Counted from the first letter of the stretch, positions 1-9,686 are shown. The stretch: DNA of 19,877 nucleotides from Desulfobulbaceae bacterium (GCA_030599175.1 JAUVON010000013.1:1-19877), one strand, 5' to 3'. Made by a program: numbers and translations. Notes: generated by a model not told the origin, from the sequence alone.

Positions 1-383
1 AGTTCTTCAATGACCTGGGTCATGGTCTGAAGCGTGTCGTTTTCAATTCCCTTAACAGCAGAGATAATTCTTACATCATTTTTAATATAGGGTACCAAGG
101 AGCTGAAAACCTTTCTCAGCCCATGTGAGGGAACTACCATCACAATAAGGTCACTTCCCGCGACACAGTCTTCAAGGCTATCAGTTAGCTTCAATTTTTC
201 CGGCAAAATAATACCGGGAAGATATTTACTGTTTTCTCGTTTTTCAGATAGTTTTTTTACATGGAGAGAGTTATGTCCCCACAAACAGCATCTATGCCCC
301 TTTTTTGACAAAAGCACAGCAAGGGCAGTACCCCAACTACCAGCACCGACAATTGCAACCGTACTGGCTTTATTCATCATCAT
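1..383 (-). CDS. gpsA: NAD(P)-dependent glycerol-3-phosphate dehydrogenase, N-terminal part (cut by window edge)
   Basis: GpsA reduces dihydroxyacetone phosphate to sn-glycerol-3-phosphate in the cytoplasm, the first step of phospholipid synthesis. Reading leftward, the frame is open to the window edge and gives about 127 residues. It starts [20 protein letters not shown], with the Rossmann motif [10 protein letters not shown] near residues 13-22. A long stretch follows that contains [10 protein letters not shown] and ISAVKGIE, both typical of this family (substrate and NAD-binding segments). Three in-frame ATG codons lie in a row at 383, 380 and 377, and no clear Shine-Dalgarno decides between them. 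All overlap the 3' end of gyrA by 8-14 bp, so gpsA is probably translationally coupled as the last visible gene of the dnaN-gyrB-gyrA operon. The C-terminal catalytic domain lies outside the window. The family call is secure; the exact start is not. Confidence 0.93.
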   Translation of the reverse strand, partial: MMMNKASTVAIVGAGSWGTALAVLLSKKGHRCCLWGHNSLHVKKLSEKRENSKYLPGIILPEKLKLTDSLEDCVAGSDLIVMVVPSHGLRKVFSSLVPYIKNDVRIISAVKGIENDTLQTMTQVIEE

Positions 384-2901
384 TTGATGTCTGTTCCGGT
401 TCTACTTTTTCAGAATCACCTTCAACCATCAGAGAATTCTCATCATCACCGTCCTTTTCTTTGGCGACATTGTCCATACCCACCAGTTTTTCGCCGTCCT
501 CCATGTTGATCAGACGAACACCCTGAGTACTTCTACCAATAATCCTGACGCTGCTGAGATCCATGCGAATCATCTTGCCGAGATCAGAAATTAAAATTAT
601 TTCATCCTCAGCCTCGACCTGCTTGGCGTCAATAATTTTTCCGTTTCTTTCACTTTTTTTAATGGCAATAACACCCTTTCCGCCTCGTTTTTGTAAGCGA
701 TATTCCTCGATCGGACTACGTTTACCATATCCGTTCTCGGTGACGGTAAGGATAGAATTTTCAGAAGAAACAACTATCGCACTGACCACACAGTCTTCGC
801 TGGCCAGCCGGATGCCTCTAACACCGGCCGCAGTCCTGCCCATTGTCCGAATATTTGATTCCCTGAAATGAATACACATACCTTCTTTGGTTATTAAAAG
901 TATAGTGTCTTCGCCGTTCAATACATGGGCGCCGATTATCTCATCGTTCTCATTTATAGTCAGAGCACGTTTTCCTTTCTTCAGGGGACGTTTGAATTCC
1001 TGCAGACTGGTTTTCTTTATTCTTCCAAATTTTGTCACCATCATGATAGTTTTTTTCTTTGAATCATCATCAAAACTATCAATCGGCAGAATAGCTGCAA
1101 TTTTTTCATCCTCTGCTAAATTCAGCAGGTTTACAATCGCTTTTCCCCTGGCCGTTCGCCCAGCAAGCGGCAGCTGATAAACCTTTCTCCAGAAAACCTT
1201 TCCATGGTTGGTGAAAAAAAGAAATGTATCAAGAGTTGAGGCCACATAGAGATTGGATACAAAATCCTCTTCTATATTTTTAACACCTTTAACACCTTTA
1301 CCACCCCTGTGCTGAGATCTGTAAAGGCTTACAGGGTTACGCTTTATATATCCAGAGTGCGTAACAGTAACTGCCATATCTTCGGGAGCAATGAGATCTT
1401 CCGGAAGAATTTCATCGGTAGCGTCAATTATTTCAGTTCTTCTGTCATCACCAAAAACTTCCTTAATTTCTATCAGTTCTTCGCTGATGAGCTTCATAAT
1501 CAGCGATTCATCCGCTAATAGTGTTTTTAATCTTGAAATTTCTTTAATAATTTCATCATATTCCCGAGCTATTTTTTCACGCTCAAGCCCTGTCAATCGC
1601 TGCAGGCGCATGTCAAGAATGGTCTGTGCCTGAATCTCACTCAAATCAAAACGGGAAATAAGTTTTTCTTTTGCCTCCGGTGGATTCCTGGCTGCCTTGA
1701 TTAAGGCAACAACTTCGTCAAGGTTATTAATAGCAATATTCAAACCTTCAAGAATATGTGCCTTTTCCTCGGCTCTCCTCAGCTCAAAACTCGTTCTTCT
1801 GTAAACAATAACTTTTCTATGAAGAATAAAATATTCGAGTATCTGTTTAAGATTGAGAACCTCCGGCTTGTTATTGACAATTGCAAGAAAGATTATACCA
1901 AAGGACTTCTGCATCATTGTCAACTTATAGAGCTGGTTAAGTACAACTTCTGCAATTTCGTCCCTTTTAAGTTCAATAACTACCCGCAAACCGTGTCTGT
2001 CAGATTCATCCCTTACTTCAGAGATAGAAGTAATCCTCTTATCCTTGACCAATTGCGCTATTTTTTCTACCAGACTGGCTTTATTAAGTTGATAGGGAAC
2101 TTCAGTAATAATGATAGCTTCTCTTTTTCCGTCCTTCATTTTTTCGATGTGAGTCAAAGCTCTCATGATGACCACACCTCTTCCTGTCTCGTAGGCTTCT
2201 CTTATTCCTGCTCGTCCACAAATCAGGCCGCCGGTTGGAAAATCAGGCCCTGTTACAATGGACATAAGCTCATGGACAGTAAGATTATTATTTTCTATAA
2301 GAGCAATAAGACTGTCTATAACCTCCGACAGATTGTGGGGAGGAATATTTGTAGCCATACCAACCGCAATACCTGATGAACCGTTTACCAGTAAATTTGG
2401 TACTTTAGTCGGCATGACAGTCGGTTCATTCAGTGAATTATCATAGTTGGGTGTCCAGTCAACAGTATCCTTTTCAAGATCATTTACTATCTCACGATCT
2501 ATTCTGGTCATCCGCGCTTCTGTGTATCTCATTGCCGCAGGAGAGTCTCCATCCAGAGAACCAAAATTTCCCTGCCCGTCAACCAGCGGATAACGCATGG
2601 AAAAATCCTGCGCCATACGAACAATAGTGTCATATGCAGCTGTATCTCCGTGTGGGTGGTATTTACCAATAAGATCACCAACTATCCTGGCAGATTTGAC
2701 ATATGGCCTGTTATGGAAAACACCAAGTTCCCGCATTGCAAAAAGAGCTCTTCGATGGACAGGTTTTAACCCGTCTCTAACATCAGGTAATGCACGCCCG
2801 ATAATTACACTCATCGCATAATCGAGATACGATTTTTGCAATTCTTTTTCAATGGATATGGTGGGGAACTGTTCTTTGCCTTTTTCTGTATCTGTGCTCA
2901 T
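370..2901 (-). CDS. gyrA: DNA gyrase subunit A
   Basis: GyrA is the breakage-reunion subunit of the A2B2 gyrase that introduces negative supercoils. The 843-residue product has the usual GyrA length. The winged-helix/tower region contains [11 protein letters not shown] (81-91), the quinolone-determining region, with Thr87 where E. coli has Ser83. The catalytic tyrosine is Tyr126 in AAMRYTE. A C-terminal beta-pinwheel (about 505-810) carries a GyrA box QHRGGKG (530-536), which argues against ParC. A second, similar motif, QKRGGKG (737-743), lies in a later blade. The last 30 residues form an acidic tail ending TSNDDE. The ATG at 2901 lies 72 bp after the gyrB stop with no obvious Shine-Dalgarno. 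The stop overlaps the gpsA start. The gene forms one operon with dnaN and gyrB. Confidence 0.98.
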   Translation of the reverse strand: MSTDTEKGKEQFPTISIEKELQKSYLDYAMSVIIGRALPDVRDGLKPVHRRALFAMRELGVFHNRPYVKSARIVGDLIGKYHPHGDTAAYDTIVRMAQDFSMRYPLVDGQGNFGSLDGDSPAAMRYTEARMTRIDREIVNDLEKDTVDWTPNYDNSLNEPTVMPTKVPNLLVNGSSGIAVGMATNIPPHNLSEVIDSLIALIENNNLTVHELMSIVTGPDFPTGGLICGRAGIREAYETGRGVVIMRALTHIEKMKDGKREAIIITEVPYQLNKASLVEKIAQLVKDKRITSISEVRDESDRHGLRVVIELKRDEIAEVVLNQLYKLTMMQKSFGIIFLAIVNNKPEVLNLKQILEYFILHRKVIVYRRTSFELRRAEEKAHILEGLNIAINNLDEVVALIKAARNPPEAKEKLISRFDLSEIQAQTILDMRLQRLTGLEREKIAREYDEIIKEISRLKTLLADESLIMKLISEELIEIKEVFGDDRRTEIIDATDEILPEDLIAPEDMAVTVTHSGYIKRNPVSLYRSQHRGGKGVKGVKNIEEDFVSNLYVASTLDTFLFFTNHGKVFWRKVYQLPLAGRTARGKAIVNLLNLAEDEKIAAILPIDSFDDDSKKKTIMMVTKFGRIKKTSLQEFKRPLKKGKRALTINENDEIIGAHVLNGEDTILLITKEGMCIHFRESNIRTMGRTAAGVRGIRLASEDCVVSAIVVSSENSILTVTENGYGKRSPIEEYRLQKRGGKGVIAIKKSERNGKIIDAKQVEAEDEIILISDLGKMIRMDLSSVRIIGRSTQGVRLINMEDGEKLVGMDNVAKEKDGDDENSLMVEGDSEKVEPEQTSNDDE

Positions 2902-2973
2902 AAAAATATTCTGTTTAAAATTTGGTGGTCTCTGGAAATTCTGTAAATACTTCTGGCTGACTATGCGGTGGTA

Positions 2974-5394
<2,421 letters not shown>

Positions 5395-5409
5395 CTATAG
5401 TAGTAATAT

Positions 5410-6540
5410 TTACAACTGCATCGGCATTATAATGGATATAAAGCCAACATCATCGTCAGCCTTCATAAGACACGGGCTGTTATTTGAGTTGATATACGCC
5501 TCAACGGTTTCACTTTCCATAACCTGGAGCGCTTCTATAAAATATCTACAGTTAAAGCCAAGACTGAGTGGTTCACCGGAATATGAGATGGACTGTTCAT
5601 CTTTTGCGTTGCCCAAATCAGCATTCTGTGAAGAAAGTATCATCAGATTATTTTCAATCTTCAACTGGATAGTGTGAAATAAATCTTCAGTGAATAGGTT
5701 TATTCTCTTTAGCGATTCCAGGAACGGTATTCTCTGAATTTCCAGACAATTTTCAAGCTGGACTGCTTCAAGAATGGCTGAATACTTAGGAAATTCACCA
5801 TGTTTAAGACGAATAATCATAACAGCATCCTCATCTCTGAGAACTAACTGTTTTTGCTCAAAAGATACCTCTAAAGCGTCTCTTCCCTCACAAAATTTTT
5901 TCCATTCCTGAATCCCCTTTTTGGGTATCAGAGTGACATCGTTGAGCTGCATTTCATCGAGATCTGCAGCAACATCTTTTTCCATAATTGATAACCGATG
6001 CCCGTCAGAGGAAATCATCTTCAGATAAGAAGTGCCATCCCGCACCTCCTTTTCAAACAGCACAGCAGTAAGAGAGTAAATATTCTCCTGCTCATTTGCT
6101 ATTGAATATATAATTTTATCAATAAGTTCGAGGAATATATGGCTCTCAAATGATATAAATGACTCTTCTTCATATTCAGGAAATTCAGGAAATTCGTCAC
6201 TTGCCATTCCAGCCAGATTGTATTTACTTAAACCTGCCCTTATAATAACCCAGCTATTGTCTGTTTCTTCTATAGTTATAGTTTCTGATCCTGATTCTCT
6301 GACAATCTCAAAAATTTTCTTTGCGGGAAGAGTCAATGACCCTTCATCTTGAATTTCTGCGGGAACAAAAAGACGCAGACCAACTTCAAGATCTGTTCCT
6401 GTTAAAATCAATCCGTTGTTTGTCGATTCTATAAGAACATTTGACAAAATGGCTAATGTTCCCTTTTTGTTGGTTAGGTTTTGAAGATTGTTAAGAGCCT
6501 CAAGAAAATAATTTCTACTGATCGTGCAATTAAGTGCCAT
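5410..6540 (-). CDS. dnaN: DNA polymerase III sliding clamp (beta subunit)
   Basis: DnaN is the ring-shaped processivity clamp that tethers DNA polymerase III and many repair proteins to DNA. The 376-residue length is normal for three clamp domains of about 120 residues. The N-terminus has the usual pattern, LEALNNLQNLTNKKGTLAIL followed by LTGTDLEVGL. Other signatures are DEFPEFP, SSDGHRLS in the second domain, and a C-terminus ending SIIMPMQL (family MPMRL). A good Shine-Dalgarno, AGGAG, lies 7 nt before the ATG. This is the first gene of the leftward operon. dnaA does not lie immediately upstream as it does in the classic dnaA-dnaN-recF-gyrB order, and recF is absent between dnaN and gyrB. 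Confidence 0.98.
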   Translation of the reverse strand: MALNCTISRNYFLEALNNLQNLTNKKGTLAILSNVLIESTNNGLILTGTDLEVGLRLFVPAEIQDEGSLTLPAKKIFEIVRESGSETITIEETDNSWVIIRAGLSKYNLAGMASDEFPEFPEYEEESFISFESHIFLELIDKIIYSIANEQENIYSLTAVLFEKEVRDGTSYLKMISSDGHRLSIMEKDVAADLDEMQLNDVTLIPKKGIQEWKKFCEGRDALEVSFEQKQLVLRDEDAVMIIRLKHGEFPKYSAILEAVQLENCLEIQRIPFLESLKRINLFTEDLFHTIQLKIENNLMILSSQNADLGNAKDEQSISYSGEPLSLGFNCRYFIEALQVMESETVEAYINSNNSPCLMKADDDVGFISIIMPMQL

Positions 6541-6566
6541 AAGGGGACTCCTTTCAACGAATCCTT

Positions 6567-6612
6567 ATTATAGTTTTTCTATTATTATTATTAGTCATAT
6601 TAATATGTTCAA
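6567..6612 (-). promoter_or_regulatory. Candidate promoter(s) for the dnaN-gyrB-gyrA-gpsA operon
   Basis: On the minus strand a perfect -10 hexamer TATAAT lies at 6572-6567, about 26 bp before the dnaN ATG, with only a poor -35. A second combination just upstream is TTGAAC (6612-6607), a 17-bp spacer and AATAAT (6589-6584). Either or both could serve. The region is very AT-rich, so chance matches are likely. Confidence 0.4.
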
Positions 6613-6695
6613 TGAAAGTATAACTAACTGTTTTTAATTAATTAATTATAAACAATATTAAGTTTATAACTTAGGTCCAATTGTGTAGATATGGT

Positions 6696-6751
6696 TGTTA
6701 ACAGTTTTATAAACAGGTTCTTAAAAAGCTGTTAACATGAAGCTGTTAACA
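6696..6751. repeat. Three TGTTAACA palindromes in the dnaN upstream region
   Basis: The 8-bp perfect palindrome TGTTAACA occurs at 6696-6703, 6730-6737 and 6744-6751. The last two lie inside a 12-bp direct repeat AAGCTGTTAACA (6726-6737 and 6740-6751, 14-bp period), and the third copy extends to the 10-bp palindrome CTGTTAACAG. The 360-bp gap between dnaN and the hydrolase gene holds no gene. It contains these repeats, AT-rich tracts (for example 6580-6600 and 6634-6665) and promoter-like hexamers. Binding sites for a dimeric regulator or a replication protein are possible. I find no perfect DnaA box (TTATCCACA) here. Confidence 0.55.
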
Positions 6752-6879
6752 GAGTGTTGAAAATATTTTATTGTGTGGCTGGTCTCGTTTTCTGAATTCT
6801 TCAAATTTATTGAAAAAACAGATATATACATATAATTATTAGTACCTTGCAATCTAGTAAAAAATGATCAAAATTTCAA

Positions 6880-6900
6880 TATAATAATACGATATTAATA
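6880..6900 (+). promoter_or_regulatory. -10 element and near-leaderless start of the serine hydrolase gene
   Basis: A perfect TATAAT lies at 6880-6885, only 15 bp before the ATG at 6901. Transcription would begin near 6892, leaving a leader of about 9 nt with no Shine-Dalgarno. No good -35 is found at 16-18 bp spacing (TTGCAA at 6847 is too far). An in-frame TGA at 6865 rules out a much longer N-terminus. Confidence 0.4.
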
Positions 6901-8007
6901 ATGAAAAATTTTAATGAAGCCAGGCTTAAAGAAGAACTCGACAATGTTATCAAATGTTCTTTAAAAAAAGATGTTTTTTCAGGTGCTTGCTTGTCTTTTT
7001 CTACTTTAAAAAACTCTATGAGATGGAGTAGAACTTATAGTTATGGAACTACTGAAAAGTCAGGCTCAAAAACAAGGATTCAGCAAAGCACCTATTTTGA
7101 TCTGGCATCATTGACAAAACCACTGGTAACAACGCTTTCAATTGCAGTTTTAATTGAAGAGGGACTACTATGTTTGGAAGATGAGCTTTCTGATTGTTGT
7201 GGTTGGAAAGTACCTGAAGATAAAAAAAGAATTACAATTTCGCATCTTTTAACACATTCTTCTGGTTTGCCAGCTCATAAACCATATTATAAAAAATTGC
7301 ATGAAGTACCTCAACATCAAAAAAGCAAAGAACTTCTAAAATGGATTTTAGAAGAACAACTTTGTTTTTTACCCGGCACAGATAATCTTTACAGCGATCT
7401 CGGTTTTATATTGCTTGGATTCATAATTGAAGAGAAAACTGGAGTTCCACTGGATGTTCTATGGGAAAAGAAGGTCATTATCCCTTTAAAGCTGCAAAAA
7501 TGGCTGTTATTCACAAAAAATAAAAGTTTTGATACCGGACTGTATGCTGTTACACAAAAATGTGTATGGAGTGGTAAAATGCTTTGTGGGGTTGTTCATG
7601 ATGATAACTGCAGAGCAATGGGCGGTGTGGGAGGGCATGCAGGATTATTCGGTACGGCACCAGCTTTGTTGTCTCTTTGCGAACACTTGATAGAACAATT
7701 TAAGGACAGGGAGGAACATCCTTCATACAGCTCAGTTCTGTTGAGACATTTACTGGCAAGAGTTGGTAACTCTAGCTGGGCTTACGGTTTTGATAGCCCA
7801 ACGAGAGGAAATTCAAGCAGCGGCAGGTTTTTTAGCGATGAAAGTAGAGGCCATTTAGGTTTTACGGGAACATCTTTCTGGATAGATTTTGAAAGGGAAA
7901 CAGCAATAGTTTTACTAACGAACAGAGTGCATTCAACTGATAATATTGATAAAATAAAAAAGTTAAGACCACTTGTTCATGACATAATCATGACTAATAT
8001 TTTATAA
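6901..8007 (+). CDS. Serine beta-lactamase-family hydrolase (penicillin-binding-protein/class C-like fold)
   Basis: This 368-residue protein belongs to the beta-lactamase-related serine hydrolases (class C/esterase/DD-peptidase-like group). The nucleophile motif SxxK is SLTK (70-73). The second motif is YSD (164-166), where many relatives have YSN. The third region is GHLGFTGTSFWID (317-329), with HLG in place of HTG/KTG. VHDDNCRAMGGVGGHAGLFGTA (232-253) and LLTNRVHS (338-345) are typical of the subgroup. No signal peptide or transmembrane segment is visible, so a cytoplasmic location is more likely than a periplasmic one. The substrate is unknown: peptidoglycan fragments, esters or amides are all possible, and antibiotic resistance should not be assumed. 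The gene stands alone, divergent from dnaN and convergent with the sulfur-relay operon. It is AT-rich, and its start lacks a Shine-Dalgarno. Confidence 0.85.
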   Translation: MKNFNEARLKEELDNVIKCSLKKDVFSGACLSFSTLKNSMRWSRTYSYGTTEKSGSKTRIQQSTYFDLASLTKPLVTTLSIAVLIEEGLLCLEDELSDCCGWKVPEDKKRITISHLLTHSSGLPAHKPYYKKLHEVPQHQKSKELLKWILEEQLCFLPGTDNLYSDLGFILLGFIIEEKTGVPLDVLWEKKVIIPLKLQKWLLFTKNKSFDTGLYAVTQKCVWSGKMLCGVVHDDNCRAMGGVGGHAGLFGTAPALLSLCEHLIEQFKDREEHPSYSSVLLRHLLARVGNSSWAYGFDSPTRGNSSSGRFFSDESRGHLGFTGTSFWIDFERETAIVLLTNRVHSTDNIDKIKKLRPLVHDIIMTNIL

Positions 8008-8021
8008 AAAGATTATTAACG

Positions 8022-8057
8022 AAAAAAAACTCCGCCAAACGTATCTGTTCAACGGAG
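8022..8057 (-). terminator. Rho-independent terminator of the tusA/dsrE-like operon
   Basis: Read on the minus strand, CTCCGTTGAAC pairs with GTTTGGCGGAG (11 pairs including three G-U) around a 6-nt loop AGATAC. Eight T residues follow (A tract 8022-8029 on the plus strand). It lies about 30 bp after the last gene of the minus-strand operon. In the plus direction no T tract follows the stem. Confidence 0.85.
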
Positions 8058-8089
8058 CCTAGGGTATTATATAACCGGCTACTTTTTTG

Positions 8090-8263
8090 TTACCACCAGC
8101 AAATAGTTTGATCGGCTTCAAAAATTTTGTCAACCAGATTATCATAATCCGGACTATCTACAGTCAAGTCAAAGGTATCAACTTCCCGATCACGATTAAC
8201 AATCTCGACTAACTTTTGTACAGTCTCATCCGGCTGCGATCTGTATACATTTAATATTTTCAT
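8090..8263 (-). CDS. Small DsrH/TusB-like sulfur-relay candidate (57 aa, C-terminus ICWW)
   Basis: This 57-residue protein begins MKILNVYRSQPDETVQKLVE, continues with an acidic middle (DLTVDSPDYDNLVDKIFEAD) and ends TICWW, with one cysteine at residue 55. The start at 8263 is chosen because AGGAG lies 10 nt upstream. An alternative longer start at 8296 adds 11 residues, overlaps the preceding gene and lacks such a site. I do not recognise it with certainty. Position, small size and a cysteine near the C-terminus suggest an analogue of the DsrH/TusB subunit that joins DsrE- and DsrF-type proteins in sulfur transfer, but it is much shorter than the roughly 95-residue TusB. It is the last gene of the tusA operon, 22 bp after the DsrE/F-like gene and just before a strong terminator. 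Confidence 0.7.
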   Translation of the reverse strand: MKILNVYRSQPDETVQKLVEIVNRDREVDTFDLTVDSPDYDNLVDKIFEADQTICWW

Positions 8264-8285
8264 AGTATAGAAACTCCTGGATATT

Positions 8286-8588
8286 TTATTTGGCACCGTA
8301 GGGGATGATATGGGTCATTTCACGAAGCTTTTCACCAAGCTCTTCAATAGAAATAGCGGTGAAATCATTTTTTTCAACATCAGCCTGCACTGTGGTAAAA
8401 ATATCACCTTCCATATCACGAAGCATTTCTATGCTTTCTTTGGTCAACTCATCTATTTCAGGAATTTCTTTATCAATTACCATGCCATATGAGTACATAT
8501 TTTCGACAGCTAGTCCTAAAGCTGATCTGATACCATCTACGACGTAATCTTCGTGCCTGTACATGAAGCATACTTTTTTGTATTCCAT
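8286..8588 (-). CDS. DsrE/DsrF-like family protein
   Basis: This 100-residue protein starts MEYKKVCFMYRHEDYVVDGI and has the size and beginning of a DsrE/F-like fold: a beta strand, then a helix with RSALGLAVEN. The only cysteine, Cys7, is in the first strand, not at the usual DsrE active-site position. It may therefore be a structural partner of the neighbouring DsrE-like protein instead of a sulfur carrier, as DsrF is thought to be beside DsrE. That reading is inference. AGGAG lies about 7 nt before the ATG and abuts the stop of the upstream gene at 8601, so the two are tightly coupled. No signal peptide or membrane segment is visible; it should be cytoplasmic. Confidence 0.75.
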   Translation of the reverse strand: MEYKKVCFMYRHEDYVVDGIRSALGLAVENMYSYGMVIDKEIPEIDELTKESIEMLRDMEGDIFTTVQADVEKNDFTAISIEELGEKLREMTHIIPYGAK

Positions 8589-8600
8589 TTTATGTCTCCT

Positions 8601-8915
8601 TTACAGACTGAGGTAGCAGTCAAAGTCTTCTATCATAATACCGTGTTGGGCTTGAGTAGCCATTTTTTTTGCGGTTAACCCCTTGGGAACATCCTCAATA
8701 TCGAAGCCCTGTTTTTTATAGCTGTCTACACAAATAGAAACATCATCAGCAAGGTCGCATAATCCAGCAAATTCAGGGTCTTTAGAAAGGGTTGTTGCCT
8801 TCCAGGTAAAAAAAACCTTTACATTGGATCCTTTGGCTTTAGCCGCTTTGGTGACACCTATAACGTGTTGAAGGCTGTCTGTGGTAGTAACAAAAATACC
8901 TAAACTTTTTGCCAT
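8601..8915 (-). CDS. DsrE-like sulfur-transfer family protein
   Basis: This 104-residue protein has a DsrE/TusD-like look. The first strand MAKSLGIFVTTTD is followed by a helix (LQHVIGVTKAAKAKG) and a second strand VKVFFTWKAT. A cysteine lies in SICVDSYKKQG (Cys62), where DsrE proteins keep the persulfide-carrying cysteine. Two more cysteines are Cys53 and Cys100 near the C-terminus (EDFDCYLSL). Family members pass sulfane sulfur between TusA-type carriers and DsrC or other acceptors in the cytoplasm. The start is well supported by AAGGAG about 8 nt upstream of the ATG at 8915. A 139-bp gap with a stem-loop separates it from tusA, while the next gene follows after 12 bp. Homology to DsrE is likely; which acceptor it serves cannot be read from the sequence. 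Confidence 0.8.
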   Translation of the reverse strand: MAKSLGIFVTTTDSLQHVIGVTKAAKAKGSNVKVFFTWKATTLSKDPEFAGLCDLADDVSICVDSYKKQGFDIEDVPKGLTAKKMATQAQHGIMIEDFDCYLSL

Positions 8916-8938
8916 ATTTGTTCTCCTTCAAGAAAGTT

Positions 8939-8959
8939 GCCGGCTTTGATATAACCGGC
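8939..8959 (-). other. Short stem-loop just upstream of the DsrE-like gene
   Basis: GCCGG and CCGGC form a 5-bp stem around an 11-nt loop in the tusA to DsrE-like gap, 24 bp before the DsrE-like start. The string TATAACCGGC (8950-8959) also occurs at 8070-8079, between the operon's terminator and the 57-aa gene. It may be a processing or stability signal, or chance. Confidence 0.3.
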
Positions 8960-9011
8960 CGACATAAAAAAAATCAAACCACAACCATGTGCGATTCAAT
9001 TTAAAGTTGGG

Positions 9012-9046
9012 AGAACCCGAAGGGTAAAGAGCTCACTGCGGGTTCT
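9012..9046 (-). other. 8-bp perfect stem-loop after tusA
   Basis: AGAACCCG (9012-9019) is a perfect inverted repeat of CGGGTTCT (9039-9046), with a 19-nt loop. It begins 8 bp after the tusA stop. No T tract follows on either strand, so a classic terminator is unlikely. A 3' stabilising hairpin or partial attenuator that sets tusA mRNA apart from the distal genes fits better. Confidence 0.5.
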
Positions 9047-9054
9047 TTGAAGTA

Positions 9055-9312
9055 TTAACCTTTTTTGATAAAAAAGCTTATATAGCCGGATTCTTCTTTT
9101 TCTCCAAGATATTCATGTCCTGCCCGTTCACACCAGCCGGGGAGATCATTTCTGGAACCCGGATCAGTTCCGTCCACCTGAAGAATATCGCCGGAATTGA
9201 TCTTTCCTATTTCTTTTTTAGTCCTGAGAAGCGGCATTGGACAACTGAGTCCCTTAGCATCAAGTACACTAGCTGGTTCTAATCCTTCTTCAACTACTTT
9301 GAAGTCACTCAT
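9055..9312 (-). CDS. tusA: TusA-family sulfur carrier protein
   Basis: TusA-type proteins carry sulfur as a cysteine persulfide and hand it to enzymes or to DsrE/TusBCD-type partners in the cytoplasm. The 85-residue product has the defining CPxP box as CPMP (24-27) in LDAKGLSCPMPLLRTKKEI, then the GDILQVDGTDPGSRNDLPGW segment. A second cysteine follows at 61 (GWCERAGHEYLG), a common layout in TusA/YedF-like domains. The start at 9312 has AGGAG about 7 nt upstream. It is the first gene of a minus-strand operon with DsrE-like genes and is divergent from a YeeE/YedE transporter. That context supports a role in uptake and relay of reduced sulfur more than in tRNA thiolation. A selenium role (YedF/YedE pairs) is the main alternative. 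Confidence 0.92.
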   Translation of the reverse strand: MSDFKVVEEGLEPASVLDAKGLSCPMPLLRTKKEIGKINSGDILQVDGTDPGSRNDLPGWCERAGHEYLGEKEESGYISFFIKKG

Positions 9313-9407
9313 AACTGTTCTCCTGGCATTTAGTTCACTTATACAAGTTGATAAGAAAAAAATCCGGTGGCAGATAAATTTCTTAACTGAAAAAAGTTTG
9401 TTTTTGA

Positions 9408-9436
9408 CCTATACTTTAGCTTCCGGCATCTGTCAA
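9408..9436 (-). promoter_or_regulatory. Candidate sigma-70-type promoter for the tusA operon
   Basis: On the minus strand a perfect TTGACA (9436-9431) is followed after 17 bp by TATAGG (9413-9408). Transcription would start near 9401, leaving a leader of about 90 nt before tusA. The spacing is ideal; the -10 matches four of six positions. Confidence 0.55.
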
Positions 9437-9450
9437 GGCATGAAAAAACG

Positions 9451-9464
9451 AGCAGCGTAACTAT
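9451..9464. promoter_or_regulatory. 14-bp candidate operator, copy 1 (AGCAGCGTAACTAT)
   Basis: AGCAGCGTAACTAT here matches AGCAGTGTAACTAT at 9556-9569 at 13 of 14 positions. The copies are 105 bp apart in the same orientation, close to ten helical turns. This copy is centred about 57 bp upstream of the predicted tusA transcription start, a place typical of activator sites. Confidence 0.45.
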
Positions 9465-9530
9465 GTGATATTTAAACAAATAAAATTTGTGCCACAATGT
9501 GGTGATGGCGGGCGTGGTATGTCGTTTATC

Positions 9531-9558
9531 TTGACAAAAAATATGAGATGTGTAAAGC
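9531..9558 (+). promoter_or_regulatory. Candidate promoter for the YedE-like transporter gene
   Basis: A perfect TTGACA (9531-9536) is followed after 16 bp by TAAAGC (9553-9558), a weak -10. An alternative -10, TATAAA at 9603-9608, has no -35 but would place operator copy 2 about 52 bp upstream of its start. The 374-bp gap from 9313 to 9686 otherwise holds no gene. A short palindrome CCACAATGTGG lies at 9492-9502. Confidence 0.35.
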
Positions 9559-9592
9559 AGTGTAACTATTCAGTAGGGTAGGGGGATTACAC
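9550..9592. promoter_or_regulatory. GTGTAA half-site array including 14-bp operator copy 2
   Basis: GTGTAA occurs at 9550-9555 and 9560-9565 (10-bp period), with the inverted copy TTACAC at 9587-9592. The second GTGTAA is part of AGCAGTGTAACTAT (9556-9569), the near-duplicate of the box at 9451-9464. The array overlaps or lies just downstream of the predicted TTGACA promoter, so binding here could block or redirect transcription of the transporter gene. Confidence 0.4.
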
Positions 9593-9686
9593 ATGACTTT
9601 CATATAAAAAATACTGATTAACACAACAGGCATTTATAAAAATAGAGTTGAAGTTTACTTTTTGTCTACTTAACAGGGAGAGTACT

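Noticed and set aside
1756..2376. 206-residue plus-strand open frame inside gyrA
   Set aside because: It lies wholly antisense to a certain gyrA, shows no domain or plausible start signal, and is explained by gyrA codon usage.
6541..6900. Calling this gap oriC
   Set aside because: No perfect or clustered DnaA boxes could be found (best partial match about six of nine) and dnaA is not adjacent; kept only as a possibility.
8939..8959. Terminator before the DsrE-like gene
   Set aside because: The stem is only 5 bp with an 11-nt loop and no T tract on the relevant strand.
9506..9524. Possible sigma-54 promoter (TGGC...TGTC)
   Set aside because: The GC element lacks its partner TTGC at the required spacing.
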